Below, piece after piece: positions 27,660 through 35,833 of a stretch of 42,207 bases of DNA (position 1 is the stretch's first letter; each line of letters opens with the position of its first letter). The DNA is from Streptomyces sp. SID8352 (lineage in GTDB: Bacteria > Actinomycetota > Actinomycetes > Streptomycetales > Streptomycetaceae): NCBI RefSeq assembly GCF_009862265.1, contig NZ_WWGX01000053.1, forward strand, positions 1 to 42,207. The letters run 5' to 3'. The translations under genes and the position numbers were made by a program. Below the pieces are notes generated by a model. It did not search any database. It saw nothing but the letters and a program-made list of their open reading frames with translations, and was not told the origin of the DNA.

Positions 27660-29345
27660 TCAGGGCAGCCGGACCGACTGGCCGTGCCGGAAGAAGTCGG
27701 TCGGGTCCCAGTGCGCCTTGGTCCGCTGGAGGCGCGGGTAGTTGCCGCCCCAGTAGAGGTCGTGCCAGGGCACCGGGGAGGAGTTGTACTGGGCGTCGCT
27801 CAGGTCGATGTCGCAGTAGTTCACGAAGCAGCCCGAGGTCTGCCGGTCGGGGGCCGGAACGCCGCCCTTGTCCGCGTACGTCTCCCGGTACAGGCCCCGC
27901 AGCCACGCCAGGTTGGCCGCGTCGTCCTCCGTCTCCGTCCAGTTGGCCTGGTACAGCACCTTGAAGGCGGAGTCGCGGTGCACCTGCGCGGTGTCCCCCG
28001 GCGCCAGGGCGTTGACCTGCGCGCCGTAGGAGCTGACCACGACCTGGGCCATCGGGTTGTCGAGCTGGGTCGAGCGCAGGTGCTGGTAGAGGGTGGATAT
28101 CTGGGCCGCAGTGAAGCCCCGCCGGTGGTAGGCGGACTTCTGGTCGCCGCGCAGCAGCGGGTTGGTCATCACCTGGTTGCTCGTGCCGAGGTAGTGCGTG
28201 GCCTTCAGCCAGCTCCAGCGGCGCGGCACGAAGAAGTTGGCGAGCGGCCCGTGCTCGCTGGAGTTCTCCGAGGGCCGGGTGGGCGCGATGCGCACGCCCC
28301 GGGTGATGTGGTCCAGGCAGTCCTGGAGCACCGCCTCGGCGTTCGGGGTGTCCCCCGTGACCTGGGTGAGCAGCCCTATCTCACCGGCGGACACGTGGTT
28401 GAGGTTGAGCAGGGTGACCAGGCCGGCCGTGGTGCCGCCGGGTGCCGACTGGGCCTCGTGCCAGGTGCCGAAGTTGCGCACCAGCGTGGTGAAGTCCGCC
28501 TTGGTCAGCTTGGCCCACGGCCAGGACAGGGCGCTGACCAGGACCTCGGCCGGCGGCTTCGGCAGCAGGGCGGAGGGGTCGGTGCCCGCGGCGCCGGGCG
28601 AGCGGAACCAGTAGCGGGTGACGATCCCGAAGGTTCCGCCGCCGCCCCCGGTGTGCGCCCACCACAGGTCGTGCAGGGGGCCCGTGTCGTCGCGGGTGGC
28701 GACCACGGCGCGGGCGTTCCCGGCCGCGTCGACCGTCACGACCTCGACCGCGTACAGGTGGTCCACGATCAGGCCGTCGCGGCGGCAGAGGAGTCCCCAG
28801 CCGCCTCCGGCGACATGGCCGCCCGCCCCCACCGAGTAGCACATGCCGCCCGGCACGGTCACGCCCCAGCCGCGGAACAGCCGGTCGTAGACGTCGCCGA
28901 GGGTCGCGCCCGGCTCGACCGCGAAGGCGTTCCGGTCCGGGTCGAAGTAGACGGCGTTCATCTCCGACATGTCGACGACGACCTCGACGTCGGCGTTGTA
29001 GACGAACTCCTCGTAACAATGGCCGCCGCTGCGCACCGTCACCCGTCTGCGGGACGCCGCGGCCTCCGCGACGATCCGGACGACCTGCTCGGTGGTGGAG
29101 ACCAGGTGGATGCGGTCCGGGGAGGACGTCCAGCGCTGGTTCAGCCCGGCCCGGAGGTCCCCGTAGCGGGGGTCGCCGGGCACCACGGCGGCCGCGACGA
29201 CGGGGTCGGCCGCCGCCGCCGCTCCCGCCGCGCCGCCGGGGGCGGCCAGGGCGGGCTGGGCGTGGCCGAGGGCGGTGACGCCGGCCACGCCCCCCGCGGC
29301 GGCGAGGAGGGAGCGGCGGGTGGGTTGCTTACCGGTACGTGACAA
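27660..29345 (-). CDS. Tat-exported BBE-like FAD-linked oxidase
   Basis: Flavoprotein oxidase of the berberine-bridge-enzyme/FAD_binding_4 family, 561 residues. The N-terminus carries a twin-arginine signal (TRRSLLAAAGG, Ala-rich, ending QPALA), so it should be folded in the cytoplasm and exported. The FAD domain has GGHCYEEF with His109 and GGMCYSVGAGG with Cys169, the pair that attaches FAD bicovalently in BBE-type enzymes. The C-terminal BBE domain (WHDLYWGGNYPRLQRTKAHWDPTDFF region) is complete. The start is a TTG at 29345 with GAGGAG upstream, fitting the signal peptide exactly. It is the last gene of the minus-strand operon, 59 bp after the cupin. Likely an alcohol, quinol or ring oxidation outside the membrane; substrate inferred only. 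Confidence 0.9.
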   Translation of the reverse strand: MSRTGKQPTRRSLLAAAGGVAGVTALGHAQPALAAPGGAAGAAAAADPVVAAAVVPGDPRYGDLRAGLNQRWTSSPDRIHLVSTTEQVVRIVAEAAASRRRVTVRSGGHCYEEFVYNADVEVVVDMSEMNAVYFDPDRNAFAVEPGATLGDVYDRLFRGWGVTVPGGMCYSVGAGGHVAGGGWGLLCRRDGLIVDHLYAVEVVTVDAAGNARAVVATRDDTGPLHDLWWAHTGGGGGTFGIVTRYWFRSPGAAGTDPSALLPKPPAEVLVSALSWPWAKLTKADFTTLVRNFGTWHEAQSAPGGTTAGLVTLLNLNHVSAGEIGLLTQVTGDTPNAEAVLQDCLDHITRGVRIAPTRPSENSSEHGPLANFFVPRRWSWLKATHYLGTSNQVMTNPLLRGDQKSAYHRRGFTAAQISTLYQHLRSTQLDNPMAQVVVSSYGAQVNALAPGDTAQVHRDSAFKVLYQANWTETEDDAANLAWLRGLYRETYADKGGVPAPDRQTSGCFVNYCDIDLSDAQYNSSPVPWHDLYWGGNYPRLQRTKAHWDPTDFFRHGQSVRLP

Positions 29346-29404
29346 GGGAACTCCTCGATGGTGGGTGGGGTCGGCGGTGCGCGGCGCCGTGGCGGCGCCG
29401 CGCA

Positions 29405-29905
29405 TCACTCCAGGTACTCGTCGCCGAACTCGGGGCCCACCTCGTAGCCGTAGGCCACGTCCTTGAGGCGCTGCTCCTCCGAGGGCGGCGGGGTGTCGTC
29501 GTCCGCCGGGACCCCGACGTTCAGGAAGAACCTCTCCTTGCCCCCGGGGAGGGTCAGGAAGAGCATCTTCGCGGGCTCCGACGAGATGTTCTTGAAGGCG
29601 TGCTCCGTGCCCCGGGGCACGTAGACGAAGGTGCCGGCGGGCGCCTCGTGCTTCCCGTGGCGGTCCCGGAACTCGACGGTGCCCTCCAGGACGTAGAAGG
29701 CCTCCTCCTCCCAGTGGTGGATGTGCAGCGGCGGACCGCCGCCCTCCGGCACCAGGGCCTCGATGAGGAAGAGGGACTTGCCGGTGTTGTGCTCACCGGA
29801 CTTGACCGTGTACCGGTCGCCGAAGGCCCACCGGCTCGGCCCCTCGCCGGGCGGGACGATGACGACCTCGTTGCGGTTCTGGCCCGCGAAGAATCCGAGA
29901 CTCAT
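29405..29905 (-). CDS. Cupin-domain metalloprotein
   Basis: Single-domain cupin, 166 residues. Motif 1 is complete (PLHIHHWEEEAFYVLEG: His61, His63, Glu68, Gly75) and so is motif 2 (GTFVYVPRGTEHAFKN: Gly91, Pro97, Gly99, His102, Asn106), giving a 3-His/1-Glu metal site. This is the arrangement of quercetin-dioxygenase-like cupins, which can act as dioxygenases, epoxidases, isomerases or be non-enzymatic. It has no signal peptide. The ATG at 29905 overlaps the stop of the aldo/keto reductase (ATGA), indicating translational coupling. Placed between a reductase and an exported flavin oxidase, it probably acts on the same aromatic intermediate. Confidence 0.88.
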   Translation of the reverse strand: MSLGFFAGQNRNEVVIVPPGEGPSRWAFGDRYTVKSGEHNTGKSLFLIEALVPEGGGPPLHIHHWEEEAFYVLEGTVEFRDRHGKHEAPAGTFVYVPRGTEHAFKNISSEPAKMLFLTLPGGKERFFLNVGVPADDDTPPPSEEQRLKDVAYGYEVGPEFGDEYLE

Positions 29906-30864
29906 CGCTCCCCGCCCCCGTACAGCGCGTCCAGCTCCTTGACGTCGGTCTCCGACAGCCGCAGGGCCGCCGCCGCGACGTTCTCCTCCAGGTGCCCCGG
30001 ACTGGAGGTGCCGGGGATGCAGCAGATGTTCGGGGAGTGCTGGAGCAGCCAGGCGAGGGCCACCTGGTAGGGGGTGGCCTCCAGCCGCTCGGCCACGGCG
30101 TGGATGACCCGGGCGTCCAGCGGGACCTGCTGGGGCACCTTGGTGTCGGTCGAGGTGTCCTTCTCGTGCTGGAGGGTGAAGGTGCCCAGCGGGAAGAAGG
30201 GCATGAAGGCGATCCCCGCCTCGGCGCAGGTGCGCACGAGGTCCTCGTGGAGGCGGCGCACCACGTTGTACTCGTTCTGCACGCAGACGACCGGGGCGAT
30301 CTCCCGGGCCTCGGCCAGTTGCGCGGCGGTCACGTTGCTGACCCCGAGGTGCCGGATCAGCCCCTGCTCCCGCAGTTCGGCCAGCGCGCCGAAGGGTTCG
30401 GCGATCGAGTCCTCCGGGCCCAGGCCGCCGGCCTCCTCGACGATCCGGAGGTTGACCACGTCGAGGTGGTCGCGGCCCAGGCCGCGCAGGTTGTCGTACA
30501 CCGCGCGGCGGAGCTGCTCCGGCTTCAGGGCCGCCGGCCACGCCTGGTCCGGGGTGCGGAAGGCGCCCACCTTGGTGATGATCACCAGATCGTCGTCGTA
30601 GGGGTGGAGCGCCTCGCGGATCACCTCGTTGGCGACGTACGGGCCGTAGTAGTCGCTGGTGTCGATGTGGTTGACGCCCAGCTCCACCGCGCGGCGGACC
30701 ACCGAGACCGCCCGCGCCCGGTCCTTCGGCGGGCCCCAGACCCCCGGTCCGGGGAGCTGCATGGCGCCGAACCCCATGCGGCGGACGACGAGTTCACCGG
30801 CCAGGGCGTACTCCCCGGCCGCGCCCGCGGGGACGGCTCCGGCATGTGTGTCGGTGATGGACAT
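29902..30864 (-). CDS. Aldo/keto reductase
   Basis: NADPH-dependent carbonyl reductase with a TIM-barrel fold, 320 residues. Seen are the N-terminal GFGAMQLPG motif, NHIDTSDYYG (Asp68, Tyr73) and ITKVG (Lys98). The usual catalytic His position reads Arg140 in LDVVNLR, as in the YdbC-like branch. Near the C-terminus, ICCIPGTSSPGHLEEN binds the cofactor phosphate. The ATG at 30864 has GAGGAG upstream. It lies 55 bp after the LuxC-like gene and overlaps the cupin gene. In this context the natural role would be reduction of the aldehyde made by LuxC to an alcohol; reduction of a ring ketone is another possibility. Confidence 0.92.
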   Translation of the reverse strand: MSITDTHAGAVPAGAAGEYALAGELVVRRMGFGAMQLPGPGVWGPPKDRARAVSVVRRAVELGVNHIDTSDYYGPYVANEVIREALHPYDDDLVIITKVGAFRTPDQAWPAALKPEQLRRAVYDNLRGLGRDHLDVVNLRIVEEAGGLGPEDSIAEPFGALAELREQGLIRHLGVSNVTAAQLAEAREIAPVVCVQNEYNVVRRLHEDLVRTCAEAGIAFMPFFPLGTFTLQHEKDTSTDTKVPQQVPLDARVIHAVAERLEATPYQVALAWLLQHSPNICCIPGTSSPGHLEENVAAAALRLSETDVKELDALYGGGER

Positions 30865-30919
30865 GAATCTGCTCCTCTGGGTGTGACGGGGATGTCGGCT
30901 GGGGGCCGGGGGCCACCGG

Positions 30920-32314
30920 TCAGCCGCGGATGACGGTCTTGCTGCGCATCAGGAACTCGCCGAGGTAGCCGTCGTGCGGGACGCTGCGGTCCATCCAGTG
31001 GGTGGGGTGGTCGCCGACGTACACGTTGGCGATGGTCCGGTCGGCGACCAGGGCGTCGATCAGCTCGCCGTCGGCCGGTTCGGCGTCGTCGGCCAGCACG
31101 CCGACGACCAGCGAACCGCCGAGGGCGGCGGCCCCGTCGGCGCGGCTCCAGGGCACCACCCACACGCAGGGGAAGGGCAGTTCGGCGGTGTGCCAGCCGC
31201 CCCGGAGGTCGGGCGCCTCGAAGACCGCGGGGCGCAGCACCGCGCCGCCGTCCGGCAGTTCCTCCACGACGCCGTCGCCGCCGAGGTGGGCGACGGTGCC
31301 CCGGGCGCGCTCCCGCAGGTGCCGGTCGAGGGCCCGGGCCCGGTCGAGAGGCTGGACGGGCAGCCCGGCCTTCTCGTCCTCGGCCGGCAGGCTGGGCAGC
31401 GCGCCCAGGCGTTCGGCGAGTGCGGCGGCCACCGGCGCGGGGTCGCCCTCGACGAGGACGGCGGAGGCGTTGACGCACTTCATCCCGCCGTGGTGGGCGA
31501 CGGAGTCCACCAGCGTGTCCAGGTGGGCCCGCCAGTCCGCCCCGGCCGTGACCAGGATCTTCGTCCGGCCCGGCCCCTGGACCAGCACACCCGGGTCGGC
31601 GGCGTACCTGCGGACGACGTCGTCGCCGCCGTACACCAGCGCCAGGTCGGCTCCGCCGAGCAGTTCCCCGGCCACGTCGTGGTCGGTGGGCAGCAGCACC
31701 ACGTGGTCGTCGCCGAAGCCGGCCGCGCGCAGCGCCGCGACCAGGCGGTGCGGGGTGAACGGCTCCCGGCGGGAGGGCCGGACGGCCACCCGGAAGCCGA
31801 GGGCGAGGGCCTCCAGCCACAGGGCGTGCGGGGCCGGGTGGTTGCCCGCCGCGTTCACGGCGAGCACCTCGCCGCGCCGCGTCCACACCGCGCTGCCGGT
31901 GCGGGTGCGCCCGTCCCGCCAGTCCAGCACGGCGCCGCCGGGCAGCGCGCCGTAGGCGCCGACCAGGGCGCGGCGCGCCGAGTCCGCGATCTCGTCGGCG
32001 GCCGAGCGCACGGCGGCCAGCGGGATGCCGGAGACACGGGAGACGGTGCGCTCGTACGCGTCGTAGCCGAGCCCGTGGACCTCGTCCTCGCGGAAGACGC
32101 GGGCCGCGCGGGCGAGGGCGGCCAGCCGCCGCTCCCTGGGCAGCGGTTCCGCCCGGTGCAGGGCGCCGAGTGCCCGGCTGACGAACAGCCGCGGCACCAG
32201 GCTGAGTTCGGCGACGGCGCTCCCGGCGGTGTCGGTGACGGTCTCGCGGTGACGGGCGCGGTAGGGGCCGCCGGGGCCCAGCGCGTCCAGCGTGTACGGC
32301 TCGGGGGCGGCCAT
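30920..32314 (-). CDS. LuxC-like acyl-CoA/acyl-enzyme reductase
   Basis: NAD(P)H-dependent reductase of the LuxC/aldehyde-dehydrogenase superfamily, 464 residues. It has a nucleotide-binding region, and the predicted nucleophile is Cys280 in GGMKCVNASAV. The glycine-rich LAVNAAGNHP segment (about 150-160) is typical of LuxC. LuxC releases an aldehyde from an acyl group delivered by LuxE or CoA. The start ATG overlaps the stop of the LuxE-like gene (TGATG), so the two are made together. Known relatives outside bioluminescence include the two-subunit aryl carboxylic acid reductase of grixazone biosynthesis (GriC/GriD). An aromatic aldehyde is the likely product here; the identity of the acid is inferred. 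Confidence 0.88.
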   Translation of the reverse strand: MAAPEPYTLDALGPGGPYRARHRETVTDTAGSAVAELSLVPRLFVSRALGALHRAEPLPRERRLAALARAARVFREDEVHGLGYDAYERTVSRVSGIPLAAVRSAADEIADSARRALVGAYGALPGGAVLDWRDGRTRTGSAVWTRRGEVLAVNAAGNHPAPHALWLEALALGFRVAVRPSRREPFTPHRLVAALRAAGFGDDHVVLLPTDHDVAGELLGGADLALVYGGDDVVRRYAADPGVLVQGPGRTKILVTAGADWRAHLDTLVDSVAHHGGMKCVNASAVLVEGDPAPVAAALAERLGALPSLPAEDEKAGLPVQPLDRARALDRHLRERARGTVAHLGGDGVVEELPDGGAVLRPAVFEAPDLRGGWHTAELPFPCVWVVPWSRADGAAALGGSLVVGVLADDAEPADGELIDALVADRTIANVYVGDHPTHWMDRSVPHDGYLGEFLMRSKTVIRG

Positions 32315-33411
32315 CAGTAGACCCCCTCGATGACCTTCTCGTCGTCGAACTCGCGCACCGGGGCGATGTCCGCGACGGCGTCGCCGACGTGGCCCGGCAG
32401 CGCCCGGATGCGGGTGGCGACGTCCCGCTCCACGTTGTTGGGCAGGAACAGGCTCTTGCCGACGTAGTGCATGACCACGCGTCCGCGCTCGCCGTAGCCG
32501 ACCGGCCGGCGCTTCTCCAGGTCGACCACGTTGTACGTCATGTACGGCGAGAAGGGGTCGTAGACGCAGGGGTCGTCGTCGCCCAGTCCCGGGCGCTCGG
32601 TGACGTGCCCGAGGGTCATGGTGTTGCCGAAGCCGCTGCACAGGACCGTGTCGGGGAACAGTTCGGTGCGGTAGAGGTGCCGGGTGTCGGGGTCGAGCTG
32701 GGTGCCGACCCACATGATGGCCCGGACCTTCTCGCGCACCAGGTCGACGAGTTCGTCGCGGCGGCACAGGCGCTCCAGCACCGGCGGGGTCAGCATCAGG
32801 ACGCCGATGTCCTGGGACCGGAGCGGGTGCTGGAGCTGGTCGATGAGGTGCTCGGTGTAGCGGTCGGACTCGGCCTGGTCGCCCCGGGCGATGATCTTCT
32901 TCACCCATCGCGGGTCGACGTCGACGGAGAAGGAGAGTCCGCCGCGCCGGGCCACCAGCTGCTGGAAGGAGGCGCCGACCATGTGCGGGCCGGACGGGAT
33001 GGCGAGCAGCCAGTTGGCGGCGCGGGGCACGCCGTGCGCGTCGAGCTGGGCGTCGCTGTGCGCGAGCAGCATGTCCAGCCACTCCTGGAGCATCACGACG
33101 CGCTTGGGCGCGCCGGTGGTGCCGCCGCTGTCGAAGACGCCGACGATGCCGGGGCGCTCGCCGTAGCCGCGCGGGATCAGGTCCTCGGCGCGCACCTCCC
33201 GCAGCTCGTTGGCGAAGTTCGGGAAGAGCCTCAGGTCGTCGAAGGTCCGGACGTCCTCGACCGGGTCGAAGTCCAGCCGTCCGACGCGGTCGAGCCAGAA
33301 CGGCGTTCCGGTCTCTTTCGAGAAGTGCCAGCGGATCGCGGCGCGGAGGAACTCGCCGGGGTCGGGCGCGGTGCCGTAGGGCAGTTCGAGAAGGGGGTCT
33401 GCTGCGGACAT
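32314..33411 (-). CDS. LuxE-like acyl-protein synthetase / AMP-forming aryl acid ligase
   Basis: ATP-dependent carboxylate-activating enzyme, 365 residues, the size of LuxE. The AMP-binding P-loop is DSGGTTGAPKRVV. Further motifs are MLTPPVLERL, SGFGNTMTLG in place of the YGxTE motif, and the C-terminal GERGRVVMHYVGKSLFLPNNVERD. LuxE activates a carboxylate as acyl-AMP and passes it to LuxC for reduction. The ATG at 33411 has GAAAGGAAG upstream. Coupling to LuxC by TGATG overlap supports a two-component carboxylic acid reductase. In this cluster 3-hydroxyanthranilate or its hydroxylated form is the obvious acid. Confidence 0.88.
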   Translation of the reverse strand: MSAADPLLELPYGTAPDPGEFLRAAIRWHFSKETGTPFWLDRVGRLDFDPVEDVRTFDDLRLFPNFANELREVRAEDLIPRGYGERPGIVGVFDSGGTTGAPKRVVMLQEWLDMLLAHSDAQLDAHGVPRAANWLLAIPSGPHMVGASFQQLVARRGGLSFSVDVDPRWVKKIIARGDQAESDRYTEHLIDQLQHPLRSQDIGVLMLTPPVLERLCRRDELVDLVREKVRAIMWVGTQLDPDTRHLYRTELFPDTVLCSGFGNTMTLGHVTERPGLGDDDPCVYDPFSPYMTYNVVDLEKRRPVGYGERGRVVMHYVGKSLFLPNNVERDVATRIRALPGHVGDAVADIAPVREFDDEKVIEGVY

Positions 33412-33560
33412 CGGAGAGCTTCCTTTCGGCCAGGTCCGATGGGGGCCGGTGGCGGCCCCGGAGGGATCGGTCGGTCTGCGGCGCCCCGGCGGCCGGCCGG
33501 TGGTCCGCCGGTCCGGTCGCGGGCGCGGGCCCGGGGGCGGGCGGTCCGCCGTCGTGCGGT

Positions 33561-33998
33561 TCAGCCGTCGGCGCGGCGGCGGGGCCGTGCGGGCCGGTGC
33601 GGGACGCGGTGGCACGGCACGGGGTGCGGCGCCGGGTGCCCGCACACGGGGGCGCGGTGCCGCGGTGAGGTCGGGGCGGGGTGCCGGGCGGGGTGCCCGG
33701 GGGCGGTGCGGACGGCGGGGGTGGCGCGGTGGGCGGTTGCCGCCGGGCCGCCGTTCGCGGGCGGGCCGTACGCCGGTGTGCGGCCCGCGGGTGCGCCGGT
33801 CTCGGGGGCGTGGGCTCCGGGGGCGTGGGCCGCTCGGAGCCCGGGGGCGCCGGGGCCCGGTGCGCGGGACCCGGAGGTGCCGGGCTGTGCGTCGGTCGCC
33901 GCCGTCCCCGTCCCCGGGACCGGCCGGACGGCCACCGCGGTCACGACGTCGTCGTCGGTCGCGTGGTGCGCGGCGGTGCCGGGGAGGAGGGTGGTCAT
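33561..33998 (-). CDS. Low-complexity Pro/Ala/His-rich small protein heading the reductase operon
   Basis: A possible 145-residue protein that I cannot assign. The first 40 residues (MTTLLPGTAAHHATDDDVVT, then AVAVRPVPGTG) have ideal Streptomyces codon use and are not strongly repetitive. The rest is Ala/Pro/Gly/His-rich, becomes Arg/His-rich at the end and has two cysteines. There is no signal peptide. AGGAG lies 7 bases before the ATG at 33998. The frame stays G/C-rich at third positions throughout, which favours a real gene, but low-complexity frames can look like this by chance. It would be the first gene of the operon that includes LuxE and LuxC (149-bp gap). A precursor peptide, scaffold or leader role is speculation. 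Confidence 0.45.
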   Translation of the reverse strand: MTTLLPGTAAHHATDDDVVTAVAVRPVPGTGTAATDAQPGTSGSRAPGPGAPGLRAAHAPGAHAPETGAPAGRTPAYGPPANGGPAATAHRATPAVRTAPGHPARHPAPTSPRHRAPVCGHPAPHPVPCHRVPHRPARPRRRADG

Positions 33999-34109
33999 CG
34001 CGGAACGCTCCTGCTCTGCGGGGCGGGTGGCGGTTCGGACGGGGAAATTCTTGGCACAGGGGCGGGCGGCGCCGCACGGAGCGGCCGCGAACTCTGTCAC
34101 GCGCCGCGG

Positions 34110-34144
34110 AATCCGTCACATGTGGCGGGCCAACATGACGGAGT
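34110..34144. promoter_or_regulatory. Inverted pair of GACGGA(T/G)T elements
   Basis: AATCCGTC (34110-34117, reading GACGGATT on the minus strand) faces GACGGAGT (34137-34144). The core TCCGTCA/TGACGGA arms are exact, with a 17-base spacer. The site is about 112 bases before the start of the minus-strand operon. Confidence 0.5.
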
Positions 34145-34299
34145 CGCCGCCCGCGGGGGCGATCCGGACCCTCTCCCTCCCCCTCCCCGGGCGGTGCGCA
34201 CCGGTCTCCCCGGGCGGGCCGGGGAGCGCGCCGACCGCGCCCGGCCGGGCTCCGGAGGACTCCGGAACGGCCTCAAGCGGCCCCGACGGCAGGCGAGTT

Positions 34300-34347
34300 G
34301 ACGGACTACGCCCCGACCCGACGGACTGACCGCCATCGCGACGGACT
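34300..34347 (+). promoter_or_regulatory. Three GACGGACT direct repeats with an exact 20-bp period
   Basis: GACGGACT occurs at 34300-34307, 34320-34327 and 34340-34347, with different spacer sequences between copies. This lies 219-266 bases before the DAHP-synthase start codon. Equal spacing of about two helical turns puts the sites on one face of the DNA, the layout used by cooperatively binding activators. Confidence 0.65.
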
Positions 34348-34565
34348 ACACGGCGGGGCGTTGCCGCCCGGCGCGCCCCCCTCCAACGTGGTGCTCGCCC
34401 CACCGGGCCCGGATGCGAGCCCACTGGAGGACGCACGACGGGATGCCCGTGACCGCAGTCCCTCGGGGCCCACCCCCGCCGGCTCGCACACGCCCGTGCT
34501 CACTCATCCATGGCCACGCCCGCCTTCAGCCGGAGCCACTCCGGCACGCCCGCCTAGGGAATCCG

Positions 34566-35741
34566 ATGACCGAGATTGAGTCCCACCTCCGCTCCCTGCC
34601 CGCCCTCCAACAACCCGACTGGGCCCACCACCCCCGGCTGGACACGGCCCGCGCCCATCTGCGGCGCATGCCCGCCCTGGTGGACATCGAGGCCGTACGC
34701 CGCCTGCGGACCCTGCTGGCCGAGGCCGCCGCCGGGCACCTCCAGATCATCCAGGCCGGCGACTGCGCCGAGGACCCGGCCGAGGCCACCCCCGCCGACG
34801 TCGCCCGCAAGACCGCGCTGCTCGACGTGCTCGCCGGGACGATGAAGCTCGCCGCCGGGAAGCCGGTGCTGCGGGTGGGCCGCCTCGCCGGGCAGTACGG
34901 CAAGCCCCGGTCGAACCCGACCGAGACCGTGAACGGCGTCGAACTCCCCGTCTACCGGGGGCACCTGGTCAACCGTCCCGAGCCCGACGGCGGACTGCGC
35001 AGCCCCGACCCCGACCACCTGCTCTCGGGCTACCGCGCCGCCAGCGACACCATGCACTACCTGGGCTGGCGGGGCACCGCGGGCCACCGCGCGGAGTTCG
35101 GCGTCCCGGTGTGGACCAGCCACGAGGCGCTGCTCCTCGACTACGAACTGCCCCTGCTGCGCCGCGAACCCGACGGCTCCCTGCTGCTGGCCTCCACCCA
35201 CTGGCCCTGGGTCGGCGAGCGCACCCGGCAGCCGGACGGCGCCCACATCGCCCTGCTCGCCGCGGTCGCCAACCCGGTGGCCGTGAAGGTCGGGCCGGGC
35301 ATGACCCCCGAGGAACTGCTCGGCCTGTGCGAGCGCCTGGACCCCGAGCGCAGCCCCGGACGGCTCACCCTGATCTCCCGGATGGGCGCCGACAACGCCG
35401 CGCGCAGACTGCCCGCCCTGGTGGAGGCCGTGACCGCGGCCGGACATCCCGTGCTGTGGCTGTCGGACCCGATGCACGGCAACACCGTCTCGGGACCGGA
35501 GGGCCTCAAGACCCGCCTGGTCGAGACGGTGGTCTGCGAGATCCAGGCGTTCCGGGACGCGGTGGAGGCCGGCGGCGGCGTCGCGGCGGGCCTGCACCTG
35601 GAGACGACCCCCGAGGCGGTCACCGAGTGCGTCTCGGCGGCGGTCGAGCTGGAGCGCATCGGCGACAAGTACCTGAGCTTCTGCGATCCGCGGCTCAACC
35701 CCCAGCAGGCCGTGGAGGTCGCCTCGGCCTGGGGCAACTGA
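34566..35741 (+). CDS. Class II DAHP synthase, PhzC type
   Basis: 3-deoxy-D-arabino-heptulosonate-7-phosphate synthase, the first shikimate-pathway enzyme (PEP + erythrose-4-phosphate). At 391 residues it is the short form found in secondary-metabolite clusters, against about 450-460 for the primary AroA-II enzyme. Visible are QAGDCAED (metal-ligand Cys67), the MKLAAGKPVLRVGRLAGQYGK phosphate-binding region, KVGPGMTPEELL, SDPMHGNT and HLETTPEAVTEC. The short N-terminus suggests loss of aromatic amino-acid feedback elements, as is usual for PhzC; that is inference. The ATG at 34566 has AGGGA upstream. First gene of the plus-strand operon, downstream of three 20-bp-spaced repeats. Confidence 0.94.
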   Translation: MTEIESHLRSLPALQQPDWAHHPRLDTARAHLRRMPALVDIEAVRRLRTLLAEAAAGHLQIIQAGDCAEDPAEATPADVARKTALLDVLAGTMKLAAGKPVLRVGRLAGQYGKPRSNPTETVNGVELPVYRGHLVNRPEPDGGLRSPDPDHLLSGYRAASDTMHYLGWRGTAGHRAEFGVPVWTSHEALLLDYELPLLRREPDGSLLLASTHWPWVGERTRQPDGAHIALLAAVANPVAVKVGPGMTPEELLGLCERLDPERSPGRLTLISRMGADNAARRLPALVEAVTAAGHPVLWLSDPMHGNTVSGPEGLKTRLVETVVCEIQAFRDAVEAGGGVAAGLHLETTPEAVTECVSAAVELERIGDKYLSFCDPRLNPQQAVEVASAWGN

Positions 35742-35833
35742 CCGCGTCCGCGCAGCACCGACCCGTTCGCCCCTCGCACCGCATCACCCGACGCGTGTCG
35801 GCACAAGGCCGACGGCACAAGGAGGTTGGAGAC

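Larger units (their letters stand above)
33999..34565. other. Divergent control region of the biosynthetic operons
   Basis: About 570 bases between the minus-strand reductase operon and the plus-strand DAHP-synthase operon, which must hold both promoters. It contains five copies of a GACGGA(C/G/T)T element, listed separately. Bases 34360-34560 show no further pattern and no gene. Confidence 0.6.

Noticed and set aside
30920..33411. Bacterial bioluminescence genes (luxCE)
   Set aside because: No luciferase alpha/beta (luxAB) or LuxD-like thioesterase nearby, and the surroundings supply an aromatic rather than a fatty acid.
33412..34100. Additional Arg-rich genes on the plus strand in the divergent region
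   Set aside because: Arg/Gly-rich shadow frames of a GC-rich stretch, with no ribosome-binding sites or recognisable domains.
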